From Craspedostauros australis (lineage: Eukaryota > Bacillariophyta > Bacillariophyceae > Mastogloiales > Achnanthaceae): 64,000 bases of DNA. The stretch spans positions 868,001 through 932,000 of the forward strand of contig JAMXDE010000011.1 of NCBI GenBank assembly GCA_026770025.1, given 5' to 3'. Below the pieces are notes generated by a model that was not told the DNA's origin, did not search any database, and saw nothing but the letters and a program-made list of their open reading frames with translations. The position numbers and the translations under genes were made by a program. This document shows positions 22,023-32,779 of this stretch, in pieces (the first letter of the stretch is position 1; each line of letters begins with the position of its first letter).

Positions 22023-24065
22023 ATGTCATCCACAACAGCATCGGATACACCCGTCTGGGATCCAGTTCAGCAGATCTACGTCGGCGGCAATGTTCCCGAA
22101 AACGCCAAAGTCCGTGCACTGATCAAGAAAGGCGATGGTTCCTTGCGATTGTTTGGTTATGGATCATTGTGCTGGAATCCAGGCACGGGGGCGTTGGCCC
22201 ACCCCAGCGTCACCAGCACCTTGGGCAGTGCGCGCGGATACAAGCGTTGCTGGGCACAGCGCAGCACGGATCATCGCGGCGTGCCGAGGTTTCCTGGCAT
22301 TGTCTGCACCTTGCTGACAGATGAAGAGGTGCGGGATATCAAGAGGGTTCCGACGACGGATGCCGCAACGAACGGCCCTGCAGACGACAAGGGACCTGCA
22401 ACAGAACCCACCATGACGGAAGGCGTCATCTTCCTCATTCCTCCCGAACAGGTCGACCAATGCTTGGATGAACTTGACTTCCGCGAAAAGGGCGGGTACG
22501 CCCGAGACGTCATCGAGGTGGTGGAAGATGAAACGGGCAACACCTACGAGGCCCTGCTGTACCGCGGCACGCACGACAACCCGGCCATTTGGCCACGCGT
22601 CCTGCGCGATCTGCCATACGCTGCAGCTGTCCTGTCCGCTGCCGTGGGTCCCAGCGGAACGAACGACTTCTATCTGCACAGCCTGGATGAATTCCTGAAA
22701 CACGCCGAAACGATTGCGGCGAAGGCGGATGACACGGCCTTGCTGACATCGCACACAAAGAAATTTCAGGAACGTAATCTGGGATTCTATTTTCTTGTGG
22801 GATGCGGATCGAATCAGCACGAGCAGCTGATCGTGAACAACAACAGCAACAGCGAGAGCGAGAGCGCCAATGTCGCGGCGTTGGTCAATGGAGAAGACGC
22901 TCATGAACTTGTTGAAATCGCTTTGTGTCACAAACAAGGATCAGACAACAGTGGCGCAATAGCAAACGATCCTCCGACTCAACTGTTTGCGGGAGGAGGA
23001 CATTCCGGTCTGCTCACCAAGAGCGGCAGGCTCTTCTTGTGGGGCTGGAATGAAAATGGACAACTCGGGCGAGGCATGGCGGTTCAAGGTTCCGCTGCAG
23101 AGGATGATGCTCCCTTCCCAGTCCTCCCTTCTCTCAACGACATCCGTGTTGCCGATGCCGCGTTGGGCTTTTCGCATACCCTGGTCATCGAGCGCGAAAC
23201 GCGCAGGCTGCTGTGTTTCGGAAGCAACGAAAGGGGCCAGTGCGATGGCGCCACGACATCCAACCAGATGAATCCAGTGACACCCGAGTGCCTCAGTGGC
23301 AAGCTCATCGCCAGCATCTCAGCAGGGCTGTACCATTCCTCGGCAGTAACTGAAGACGGCGAATTGTACACCTTCGGCTGTGGACGATTCAAACAGTGTC
23401 TATCGAACATCGACGACGCAGATGATGCTTGTGTGGGAAGCTGGAAGCCAGACGACGGCGCCAAGATCGTGTCTGTGGCCTGCGGCAGACGCCATACGTT
23501 GGTGCTTGACGAGAAACACCGGGTTTGGTCGTTTGGCGAGAACAAGTTCGGTCAGCTTGGCAGAGACATGCCAGAGGATGCGTCGAAGAACCGTGACGGC
23601 GTTCCTCGTCTTGTGGATTTGAGCGGTGTCACCGACGCATCAAGTCTACCTGTGAAGCGCTGCAAGATCATCTGCGGCTGGTCTCATTCCATCGTGTGCG
23701 TGGAGCGCAGTGACGGAACCGTGCACGCGTACGGATGGGGCAGAAATGACAAGGGACAATTGGGTTTGAGCAGCCAGGGGACGGAAAACATCTTGGTGCC
23801 CACCCAGCTATTCCGGACGACTCAAATCCACGACGTCGATTGCGGATCCGAGTCGACCATGGTGCTGGATGCCGAGGGCAGCCTCCACGGTTGCGGTTGG
23901 AATGAGCATGGAAATCTTGGAGATCGGTCCAAGACTGACAGAAATGGGCTGATCAAAACGACCGGTGCGAGGATAGTCGCACCGCATGAAGGCGACAAGA
24001 TCGTACTGGCAGCTGGTGGCGCGCATGTTCTGTGCGCGAAAGTCGTCGAAGCAACCAACGAGTAG
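22023..24065 (+). CDS. ChaC-like gamma-glutamylcyclotransferase fused to RCC1-type beta-propeller
   Basis: A single exon. From the ATG at 22023 it encodes 680 residues. Residues about 40-240 form a ChaC-type domain: LFGYGSLCWNPG (substrate loop), STDHRGVPRFPGIVCTL, LDELDFREKGGYARDV (the Glu in REKGGY sits at the family's catalytic position) and AAAVLSAAVGPSGTNDFYL. ChaC enzymes split glutathione to 5-oxoproline and Cys-Gly. From about residue 250 to the end are RCC1 repeats with GWNENGQLGRG, GFSHTLV, FGSNERGQCDG, GRRHTLVLDE, FGENKFGQLGRD, YGWGRNDKGQLG and GWNEHGNLGDR. The frame is open upstream to an ATG at 21714, whose product has a hydrophobic start and A-E-A-F-P, a possible plastid signal; the sequence before 22023 looks like a leader, so I prefer the shorter form. 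Confidence 0.88.
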   Translation: MSSTTASDTPVWDPVQQIYVGGNVPENAKVRALIKKGDGSLRLFGYGSLCWNPGTGALAHPSVTSTLGSARGYKRCWAQRSTDHRGVPRFPGIVCTLLTDEEVRDIKRVPTTDAATNGPADDKGPATEPTMTEGVIFLIPPEQVDQCLDELDFREKGGYARDVIEVVEDETGNTYEALLYRGTHDNPAIWPRVLRDLPYAAAVLSAAVGPSGTNDFYLHSLDEFLKHAETIAAKADDTALLTSHTKKFQERNLGFYFLVGCGSNQHEQLIVNNNSNSESESANVAALVNGEDAHELVEIALCHKQGSDNSGAIANDPPTQLFAGGGHSGLLTKSGRLFLWGWNENGQLGRGMAVQGSAAEDDAPFPVLPSLNDIRVADAALGFSHTLVIERETRRLLCFGSNERGQCDGATTSNQMNPVTPECLSGKLIASISAGLYHSSAVTEDGELYTFGCGRFKQCLSNIDDADDACVGSWKPDDGAKIVSVACGRRHTLVLDEKHRVWSFGENKFGQLGRDMPEDASKNRDGVPRLVDLSGVTDASSLPVKRCKIICGWSHSIVCVERSDGTVHAYGWGRNDKGQLGLSSQGTENILVPTQLFRTTQIHDVDCGSESTMVLDAEGSLHGCGWNEHGNLGDRSKTDRNGLIKTTGARIVAPHEGDKIVLAAGGAHVLCAKVVEATNE

Positions 24066-24406
24066 TGTGGAGCAGAGTGCCCTGGAGGCGATATCATGTG
24101 GTACCATGCATATCGGTACCAGTATTGGCGCAGTCAAATGTCAGGAAGAATATGTTCACGACCATTGTCCTGTTGATGTTCATTCTATTCATACTGATAC
24201 TGATACTAATGCTAATAATGTGAGGTAGGATGTTGCTCTAAACACTAAGTACAATGATGCCGTGTGGCACAAGTACATACAAGTAGGTCTGGTACATGCC
24301 TCCAACGAGTGTTGTTGTCACAAAATAGGGCCAATTCGAATGTCATTCAATCAATCGTTCATCATTCATTCATTCGTCCATTCCTCCCTTTGTCAATCAG
24401 CGACTC
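24066..24406. other. Intergenic, convergent 3' regions
   Basis: 341 bases between ChaC-RCC1 (+) and the small secreted protein (-). Contains a TGATAC/TAATGC-type AT-rich stretch near 24190-24225; nothing else seen. Confidence 0.45.
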
Positions 24407-24841
24407 CTACAAGTCTTGTCCATTGGTATCTTCTCCTTTCGCATCGCCAGCATCAGCTGCTGCCGCAGCAGCCTCCGCTTCCTGTTGCTGCTGCAGGAGG
24501 ATCAGGCGCCTTTTCTCGTTGCGCTGGCTGATGCGTCGCCATGTTGTATCCTTCTCATGCTGCGTCAACGTATCCCAATTGGCAATGCGACGTGCTGAGC
24601 CATCCGTGTTCAGTATGATCGGCCCCATCTCTTCGAAACGGATCGTCTCACCCAGCTTGATGGTCGGTATGTCGAGGCTGGGATCGCTAGCGGGAAGCAG
24701 CGGGACTTGGCCATCAGTGTTGCTGTCGTTCGGCGACGCGGCAGCGCTCCCAGACGCCTCCCCGCCCGTGGCCAAGCTCTTGGCAGGAGATGACATTGCA
24801 GCGATGATGAATGCGACTGCACACAGCGAAAGTCGTGGCAT
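24407..24841 (-). CDS. Small secretory-pathway protein of unknown function
   Basis: A single exon of 144 residues from the ATG at 24841. Residues 1-24 (MPRLSLCAVAFIIAAMSSPA...) look like a cleavable signal peptide. A Ser/Ala/Gly-rich linker follows, then a conserved block: LGETIRFEEMGPIILNTDGS, RRIANWDTLTQHEKDTTWRR and ISQRNEKRRL. It resembles a short block I know from fungal and algal proteins of unknown function (GP-[IM]-[IV]-[LV]-N-x-DG-[ST]...I-x-NW...T...E). The tail is Gln/Glu/Ala-rich and probably helical. No catalytic motif can be named. The frame stays open to 25096, but those codons look like leader. It is divergent from the Lon protease gene. Confidence 0.72.
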   Translation of the reverse strand: MPRLSLCAVAFIIAAMSSPAKSLATGGEASGSAAASPNDSNTDGQVPLLPASDPSLDIPTIKLGETIRFEEMGPIILNTDGSARRIANWDTLTQHEKDTTWRRISQRNEKRRLILLQQQQEAEAAAAAADAGDAKGEDTNGQDL

Positions 24842-25550
24842 GGATGTGATCTGCTCTGCGTGTTGCTCTTGCTCTTGCTGTCTCAACACTGTTCGGTCGT
24901 CTGTGGATGGAGAGAGGTGTTCGAATTCTGCTGATGGCGTGATGGGTGGCGTTGCGCAAATCGCGGTGCGTGTTTCGGTGTCCACATTACGTCTCATTGA
25001 AATCGAAAAGTCCAATACACGCCTAAAACCCATCGCATCTAGCCTGCAACTACGATGTTCCGCACACAAATTTGCAGAGATGTTGGTTTCGCACAACGAT
25101 CAGACGGAAATGAGATCGCTTTTTCGAACATGTTCAGGACACAAAATCGTTGTTGATACAGTTAACGGACAATTTCCGATTCCGGAGAAGAACAAAGAAC
25201 CGATTCGAATGTTGAAACGTGATGCGAACTGGCTCCATGCTTCGTGGCCATCAACGGAACGCAACACAACACAACGAAACACGCAAGTGATGTCAACACT
25301 TGGTGGTCATCATCCCTCCCTGCCTAAACCTGTAACACAATCGACAGCATCAGCATCAGCCACTCGACATCAGTCACCCTCCTGGCTCATACCACACCAT
25401 TCCACATCATACTCCGCATCTTGATCAGCGAGCAAGCAAGCACGCAAGAGCGAGCAACGGAAGCTTCGTCCTTCGATTTGAACTTGAATCAACATCAGTG
25501 CTGCAGCACAAGTGCGTACTCGCTCAGAGATAGCTACCAGCACGTCAGCC
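24842..25550. other. Divergent promoter region
   Basis: 709 bases between the small secreted protein gene (-) and Lon (+). Mostly unstructured, with CAGCAT repeats near 25345-25360 and a CA-rich leader before Lon. No gene recognised. Confidence 0.45.
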
Positions 25551-28500
25551 ATGCTCCGGATGCTGCCAAGATCTCGGTATGGATCCTCGCTCCTGTCGCG
25601 ATCGATCCTCCAAGCGCAGGTGACTCAGCCGCCATTCGGGCGGTCCACGCTGCCCAACGCATCGGCGTGGCGAAGGTTCGCGAGCGAAAGCAACGGCAAT
25701 GGCAATGGCAATGGCAACGACAACAAGGACAATGCCGACACCAAAGGCAAGCCGGATAACATCAGCGAAGACTTCTTCAACGCCGAGACGAACGTACCGT
25801 CCAAGATAGGCATCGGCGACGAGGCGCCACGCATGCCTCACGTTCTGGCGTTGCCAGTCATCAACCGCCCGCTGTTCCCTGGCGTTTTCACACCCGTCAC
25901 GCTGACCGAACCAGCCACCATCAACGCCATCGAGAAGCTGCACGAGACCAGCTCCAACAGCTACATCAGCGTCTTCTTGCGCAAGAAGGACACGAACGGC
26001 GTGTCGGAAGGAGGCGTGCTGCTCCCGACGCCAGAGGTCATCACAGACCCATCGGAGCTGTACGGCGTCGGAACGTTCGCGCAAATCCAACGTGTCACGA
26101 AGGGCGTGGGCAGCCCCAGATCAGGAGCCCCCAGGTTCGATGCGCAGAGCAAGTTCTCGGCGGCAGGCGACGCTTCGTTTGAGGGCGGACCGCTCGCAGA
26201 AGGCGAAGACGGTGAATCCGCAACCACGGTGCTGCTGATGGCACACCGACGGGTGGATCTCACGTCAATCGACGAAGTCGGTCCGCCCATCGATGCCACC
26301 GTTGCCCATTGGCCGCGGATGGATTACACCGGAGAAAGCGATACGATCAAGGCGCTCACCAACGAGATCTTTAGCACCATCCGCGAAGTTGCGCAGGCAA
26401 ACCCCCTGTTCCGCGAGAGCGTGCAGTACTACTCGATGCGGCTGGATGTAACGAATCCTTACAGTCTGGCTGATTTTGCAGCCAGCATCTGCTCCGCAGG
26501 GTCGGCCACAGACCTGCAGGCCGTCTTGGAGGAGAAGGATCCGGAAATGAGGCTCCACAAAGCACTCGTGCTGCTCAACAAGGAATCCGAAGTCGCCAAA
26601 CTGCAGCAAGAGATCAGCGCGAAGGTGGAGGAGAAGATGAGCAAGCAACAGCGTCGGTACTTCCTTACGGAGCAGCTCAAATCCATCAAGAAGGAGCTGG
26701 GAATGGAAGTCGACGACAAGGATGCGCTTGTGGAGAAGTACCGCAAGCAACTCGCAGAGTGCCCTGAGGTCCCCGAAGAGGCGATGTCCGTCATCGAATC
26801 GGAGTTGGAAAAGCTGTCGGTGCTGGAGAAGAACAGCTCCGAGTACAACATCACGAGGAACTACTTGGACTGGCTCTGTGCGATTCCCTGGAACGTGATG
26901 AGCAAGGAGAATTTTGACATCGACAAGGCACGCAAGATCCTCAATCGAGACCACTACGGCCTGGACGATGTCAAGGACACCATTCTGGAATTCATCGCTG
27001 TAGGAAAGCTCAAGGGATCTGTGCAAGGCAAGATTCTGTGCCTAGCCGGCCCGCCCGGCACAGGCAAAACGTCGATCGCCAAGTCTGTTGCGGATTCGTT
27101 GGGGCGCAAATTCTATCGGTTCTCCGTGGGTGGGTTGTCTGGAACTGCCGAAATCACGGGCCATCGGCGGACCTACGTCGGCGCCATGCCAGGCAAGCTG
27201 ATTCAATGCCTCAAGACAACGGGGACAGCGAACCCAGTTGTGCTCATTGACGAGATCGACAAGTTGGGGCACAGCTATCAAGGCGACCCAGCGAGCACCC
27301 TGCTGGAAGTCCTAGATCCAAGCCAGAATTCAGCATTCCGTGACCATTACCTCGATGTTCCGGTGGATATCAGCAAGGTGAGTTTGGTGTGATCGACATG
27401 CCGGCGATGTGGCGCAACTGCAATTCACAACGAGAGCGAATTGCCCCGTGCTCCTCCGTTCACTCACTCACTCACTCACTCATTCGTATGGATCCGCAAC
27501 CGCCATTGCCATTGTATGTTCTCGCCATCATGTTGGGTTGCCACCATTTCTACCTTGCTCGACGTTTCCATGTTTGATGCCATCTACATCATGACTGTTA
27601 TCATCGTCATCGTCATTGCCGCCATAATAAAAACGACGCCAGGTCCTATTCATGTGCACCGCTAATGATTTGGAACGTATCCCTGGTCCGCTCTTGGATC
27701 GAATGGAAGTTGTGCGGCTATCTGGATATGACTCTCCTGAAAAGATAGAGATCGCGAAGCAGTACCTCGTGCCCAAATCGATGAAGGACAGCGGCTTGAT
27801 GGTGGAGAAACAAGCTGACGCGTCCGAACCCAAAGAAGATGGGCAAGAGTCCGCAGGCGAACAAACATCAAATAGCGGAAACACAGACAATGCAGACAAG
27901 GTTCCAGAAGACGATCTCAAGATGCCACTGGAAGCACTGCACCATGCACCCAGCGTCCCCAAAACGTTGGGCATCACAGATGGCGCCATCAGCAGCTTGG
28001 TCCGGTGGTATGCTCGAGAGGCTGGAGTCCGAAGCCTTTCGAAGTACATCGACAAGATTACAAGAAAATTGGCGTTGCAGGTCGTGGCCGAAGAAGAGGG
28101 TACGGAGCTGACCAAGAAGAGCGCAAGGAAGACTGATGCCTGGTCCATCGACGAGGAGAACCTCAGCGAATACGTCGGCAAACCGATTTTCACCAGCGAC
28201 AGGCTGTACAGCAAGGACCCGCTACCGCATGGCATTGCAATGGGCCTCGCGTACACCTCGATGGGCGGCAGTGCCTTGTACATTGAAACGCAAGGTATCA
28301 AACGAGGAACCGACGCCGACGGCAAACCAAGAGGAGGTGGAAGCATGAAGGTCACAGGGAATCTTGGCGACACCATGAAGGAAAGCTCCCAGATAGCATA
28401 CACGGTTGCCAGAGCGCATCTGGCCAACCTCGACCCATCCAACCACTATTTCGACACCAATGATATCCACATGCACGTGCCGGAGGGTGCAACACCCAAG

Positions 28501-28800
28501 GATGGGCCATCTGCAGGAATTGCCATTGTCACATCCAAACTATCGTTGGCGTTAGGGCAGCCCATTCGCAACGATTTGGCGATGACGGGTGAAATCTCTC
28601 TCACTGGTAAAGTCCTGCCAGTTGGAGGGATCAAGGAAAAGATCATGGGTGGTCGACGGGCTGGGGTGAATGTCATCATTCTACCAAAGGCCAACCAACG
28701 TGACTACGACGAAATACCGGAGTATCTGAAAGAAGGGCTGTCCGTCCACTTTGCGGAAGAGTACAAGGATGTCTTTGAGATTGCGTTCCCATCGGCGTGA
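25551..28800 (+). CDS. LONP1: Lon protease homolog, mitochondrial
   Basis: Two exons, 25551-27377 and 27643-28800, give 994 residues; the junction is AAG|GTGAGT...CCAG|GTC, phase 0. The first 45 residues are rich in Arg and Ser and lack acids, as expected of a mitochondrial presequence. The LON substrate-binding domain begins at HVLALPVINRPLFPG. A helical region (KLQQEISAKVEEKMSKQQRRY) leads to the AAA+ module with Walker A GPPGTGKT (about 500-507) and Walker B VVLIDEIDK. The protease domain carries catalytic Ser899 in KDGPSAG and Lys940 in VGGIKEK. Lon degrades oxidised and misfolded matrix proteins and binds mtDNA. A Gln/Asp-rich insertion (about residues 655-705) sits in the AAA+ C-terminal part. 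A peroxisomal paralogue is unlikely given the presequence and lack of a SKL end. Confidence 0.95.
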
Positions 28801-31800
28801 AAGTGCCAACTTCGCTGCAACAGCATGCGCTTCGCAAGACGATGACAACGAGCAGCAGGGACCCACTTTCAAGCCATCGACTTGCCACCTCTGCAGTTGA
28901 ATGTGGAAATAGAATCGAACACTCCATGGTAGACATAACACGATGTTGTACCCAGCTCTCAGGGTCATAGTCTTGCAAAAACACATATTGACACACGCGG
29001 TCTTGTCATCGCTGTCCTAGTGTCTGCTTTCGCCACAGCGTAGATGTAAGTGCCATGCGAACTTGAATACGAGTAAGATTACATTGGAATGTGTCGCGAG
29101 AGGACTGTTTCCAAGAAGGGCCTTGCATCACACGAACCTGGATGCAAGGCGTACCTACCGTACTCGTGTTGACACATACAATAATCGTACCATTCGGAAC
29201 CCATGGGATCCTGCCTCCCAAACCACATGACACTGCGCTCTTCCGATCTAGTCTTGCGTGTTGCCGTCGAAACTAGGATAGTCAAGAGGCTCCAGATTGG
29301 TGAATGGAGCCTGTCACAAGTTCCACGAACGCGCTGGACTCGTACTGCTCCCCACGAGCTCTTGCTCTCAACATGAATGCGTACTCGTATTCCAACATGT
29401 TTGTCACATTGCTGACGGTCTTCTTAAACAAATGCATCACAATACGAATAGAGTCATGGCAGAGCGTGTTGCACAAGTCTCCAAAAGGGAACGTGTTCAT
29501 GAATAGCTGCGGTCGAGTTGCGAAAAGGTGCTAGAAACAATCTGCGAAAACGAATGTTTGTGGGACACATGTGGGGGAATGTGAAGCGGAGCCAAAAGAA
29601 CAATGAGAAGCCAAACACACACCAAAGCTCTTCTGCTCTTTACTTCTCTTCTCTTCTCAGATGACGCATGTTGGTCACTGCATCCCGATCCCAGCGCCAA
29701 TTTCGCCCATGACACCATCAGGTTGGAGAACCGTGCGAGACTTTGAACCGAAGCGGAGCCACCAGACACGAACAAGACAAAAATAGTCCACGATTACTCC
29801 CCTTTTGGGCCTGAACCAACAACACGAGAGTCTGCTCGATGAATACAACTCGCACGTTGTTACGCCAAACAAAATGCCATGACAACGGTAGTGAAGCGGA
29901 AGCCATAATTCGACCATGTCATCGACCTTCGTTCGCGAGTCTCATCGCGAAAAGGCTTCTTAAGTCCCTTTCTCATGTGACACGGTTCACGGCCAATCGT
30001 CCTGCCCAATATAAAATTTCTCGCATGTTCTTCGCGTTCGTCATTTCGTCTGCTCGTGACCGAGTCATGTTTTCTTCATCACAAAATCAGACCCACTGAT
30101 GCCCGGCGAGATCATGCCGACCATTGTGCCCGCTGCTGGAGCCTCCCCTGTCAGTGTGTTCATCCACCAACATCGCCACCATCACAGCAGTGATCATCAT
30201 AGCGAGAGTGTTCAGTGAAACTGCGCAAAGGTGCATGGCTGCATTGGCTACGATGCATTCGACAGTAAGCTGCATTCGGATACAATGCACAATCGCAAGA
30301 TGACATCAAGCGATCGCAACGATCCGCAGCGGCGAGCTGCAAGGATTGAGCGCATTCGGAGCATCCAGCAGCAAATCAAGCGGGCATCAGGATCAGGAGC
30401 ACATCATCGTCAAGAGAAAGAAGCCATCAACGCCATTGGATCATAGCCTATGATGCAGTTTTGAACCATCATCGTCAACGGCGGCGCCCGCGCAGATGGC
30501 ATCGGCATCATCGACACTCTTGCATTCGTCCTCGCACAGCTGATACGAAGAGCGTGAACAATACCATGCCTGCACGGCAACTCAGTGGCTGGCTCTGTCG
30601 CAAGGTCCGAGCTTGCAGCGTGGGGCGGATTGATCGCATGGCAGTAGCGCCAACATTGGCACCGACGGTCCATCGAGAAGGGGCAGCCACCAACTACGAC
30701 AATGAAACCTACTGCCGCCCCTTCAACCATCATCGCGCTGTCATACGAGTACAATCACGCCAGGTGTTTCCGTGGGACTACGAGCTGCGCGTCGTGGCTG
30801 GCACATCATTCAAGAAGAATCTATCCTATCGAGCCATCTATTACATCACTTTCGATGCTCAACCACAGCAGTTGCCAGCTTTCACTCTATCATCAGCAGC
30901 TACACGTTCTGCTCTCACACTCCGGCGAAGGGTGCATCAAGCAAGGCAAACATCATGCCATATTGGTGTCACATTACGAGCGCGTCGAGTAGAACGAACA
31001 AATATGCTTGGGAATGGCAGCATACAGCACCTCTACGCATTTCAGGAGCAGGACGATCAGCATATTTTCAAGGATACCGACCACGGTACACTGATGCCAC
31101 GAATGTGGTTACATGGGCAACACCGCCGCTCCCCGACTTGATGGAGGGTTGTCAACCAGAGTAGCAACCTGGTTTTCTCTGCCATCGTCAATAGAGCACG
31201 CACTCAAACGCAGTTCTATGTTCCAACCCGAATCAAGCCAGCAGCGGCAGAATCCAATGGCATCATCAGTGTAACATCACAGAGAGGAACCCACGGCCAC
31301 AAGCTGCCTCAACCAAGCACCATCCACATGGATGGCAAATGCTCTGACCGCGATGGTGCGCGACGCATCCTGTGACTTCTCGCATCCACAGACGCAGAAT
31401 AATCACACATCCTCCATTTTTTTCTTTTCGGAGAACCTCAAAACCAACACACAAGCTTGGAGAATCACATCGATGCTGGCAGACATGGCGTTGACCACAG
31501 ACAGCGCTGTTCCTGACACTACCAGCATCGTACCTTCATGAAGAATCGGACGATGGATCATTATGCCACATCAGGATATCAGCGCAGAGCTTTCAGGAAT
31601 GCAATCCGATACTGCAATTTGTGTAACTTCTCTTGAATTGACGCCAGTGGATCCCCGCAACGAGTCCACCGATTACCAAGCAACACAGAAGCGAAACAAG
31701 AGCTTGACAAAGGCCTTGCCGATACACTCGGCGGCCTCACCTGCAACATGATCAACGCCATCTCCAACAAAGGGGCGAACGCGATTTTGCTGACATCCAG

Positions 31801-32779
31801 ACCCCAACATCCGCCAAAACAGCAACTGCGAACCCCCTTCGTTATCCATCTGCCTCTCTGTTGGTGCCGATTCCACATCTCCACCAGCGCCAACAGGGTT
31901 GCGACCAATCCACACTTCGCCATTCCGACGGCTACAGCAAGAGAACGAACCACACAACAGAACAAAATGGACACAAGCTGCGGATTGGTGATTACCGATG
32001 CATTCACAACACGACTGTTCAATCACATCGCACACAAAGTGATCCCACACTACGTCACTGTGGCCAAAGAGACTCCCAAAGCGGGTGGAACCCGTCATCG
32101 TTGCGGTTCTCTCTCTGTCTCACCACTCGTATCTCGTGCATCTCACATCTCCAACGCTGATCCATCTACTCAACCAAATTGCACGCCGATTCGTCGGGCA
32201 GAACCAGCAACTACTGCACTCTGAGCGATCGCACGCGCAATGCGGTTCCGCTCACATCTCTCGAGAGGCTGCATGCATATGGTCACAATGCTCGTGTGTT
32301 GACACATTTGTAAACTGTTCCATGGGTAAACGCTCTTGCGACCAATCAAGCAAGCAAATCATATAATACCATTCAATCAAAGCGCGTGGATGGAGGCAAC
32401 AAAATGAGTACTACTACATGTATACTAACCGATGGTATCTCCCGCGTCTTCAACTGCACATACAGACACGCAGAACGAACGATAGCGATATGAATATAAT
32501 AGAGTACCCTGCACTGTGTCAACTCACCCAATATGCTCGCTCGTGGAATGGAGAGACAACAGCATCGCCACATCCTCATCGAGGCACCGAATGAAGTCTC
32601 ACCGCTCTTTAGACTTGGGGCGATCACAAGAGCGATGCGATTATATGTGCGGACGTTTTAGTTCCATAAGATACACTACCACCTCTCCTGTTAGAATGTG
32701 ACCATCTCCAGCAAAGTAAAAAATGATGGGAATTTGTGCACTAGAGAGATACTGTACGAGTAGTGCCTGCGCATTGCCT
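28801..32779. other. 4-kb stretch without a confident gene
   Basis: No reading frame here matches a family I know. Points of note: a minus-strand frame of 72 codons at 29500-29282; a clear TATA-like AATATAAAA at about 30008-30016 followed by an ATG at 30099 (39 codons); a charged frame at 30231-30446 (NDPQRRAARIERIRSIQQQ); and a frame at 30772-31164 with protein-like Trp/Tyr spacing. These may be exons of an unrecognised gene, decayed sequence, or chance. A 14-base match to a sequencing adapter lies at 29236-29249. Confidence 0.4.
30008..30016 (+). promoter_or_regulatory. TATA-box-like sequence
   Basis: AATATAAAA stands in a GC-moderate context about 85 bases before an ATG at 30099. It is one of the best TATA matches in the window but has no confident gene behind it. 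Confidence 0.25.

Noticed and set aside
24264-25424. 386-codon plus-strand frame opposite the small secreted protein
   Set aside because: Antisense shadow; composition is Ser/Cys/Arg-rich and the minus strand carries the conserved block and a signal peptide.
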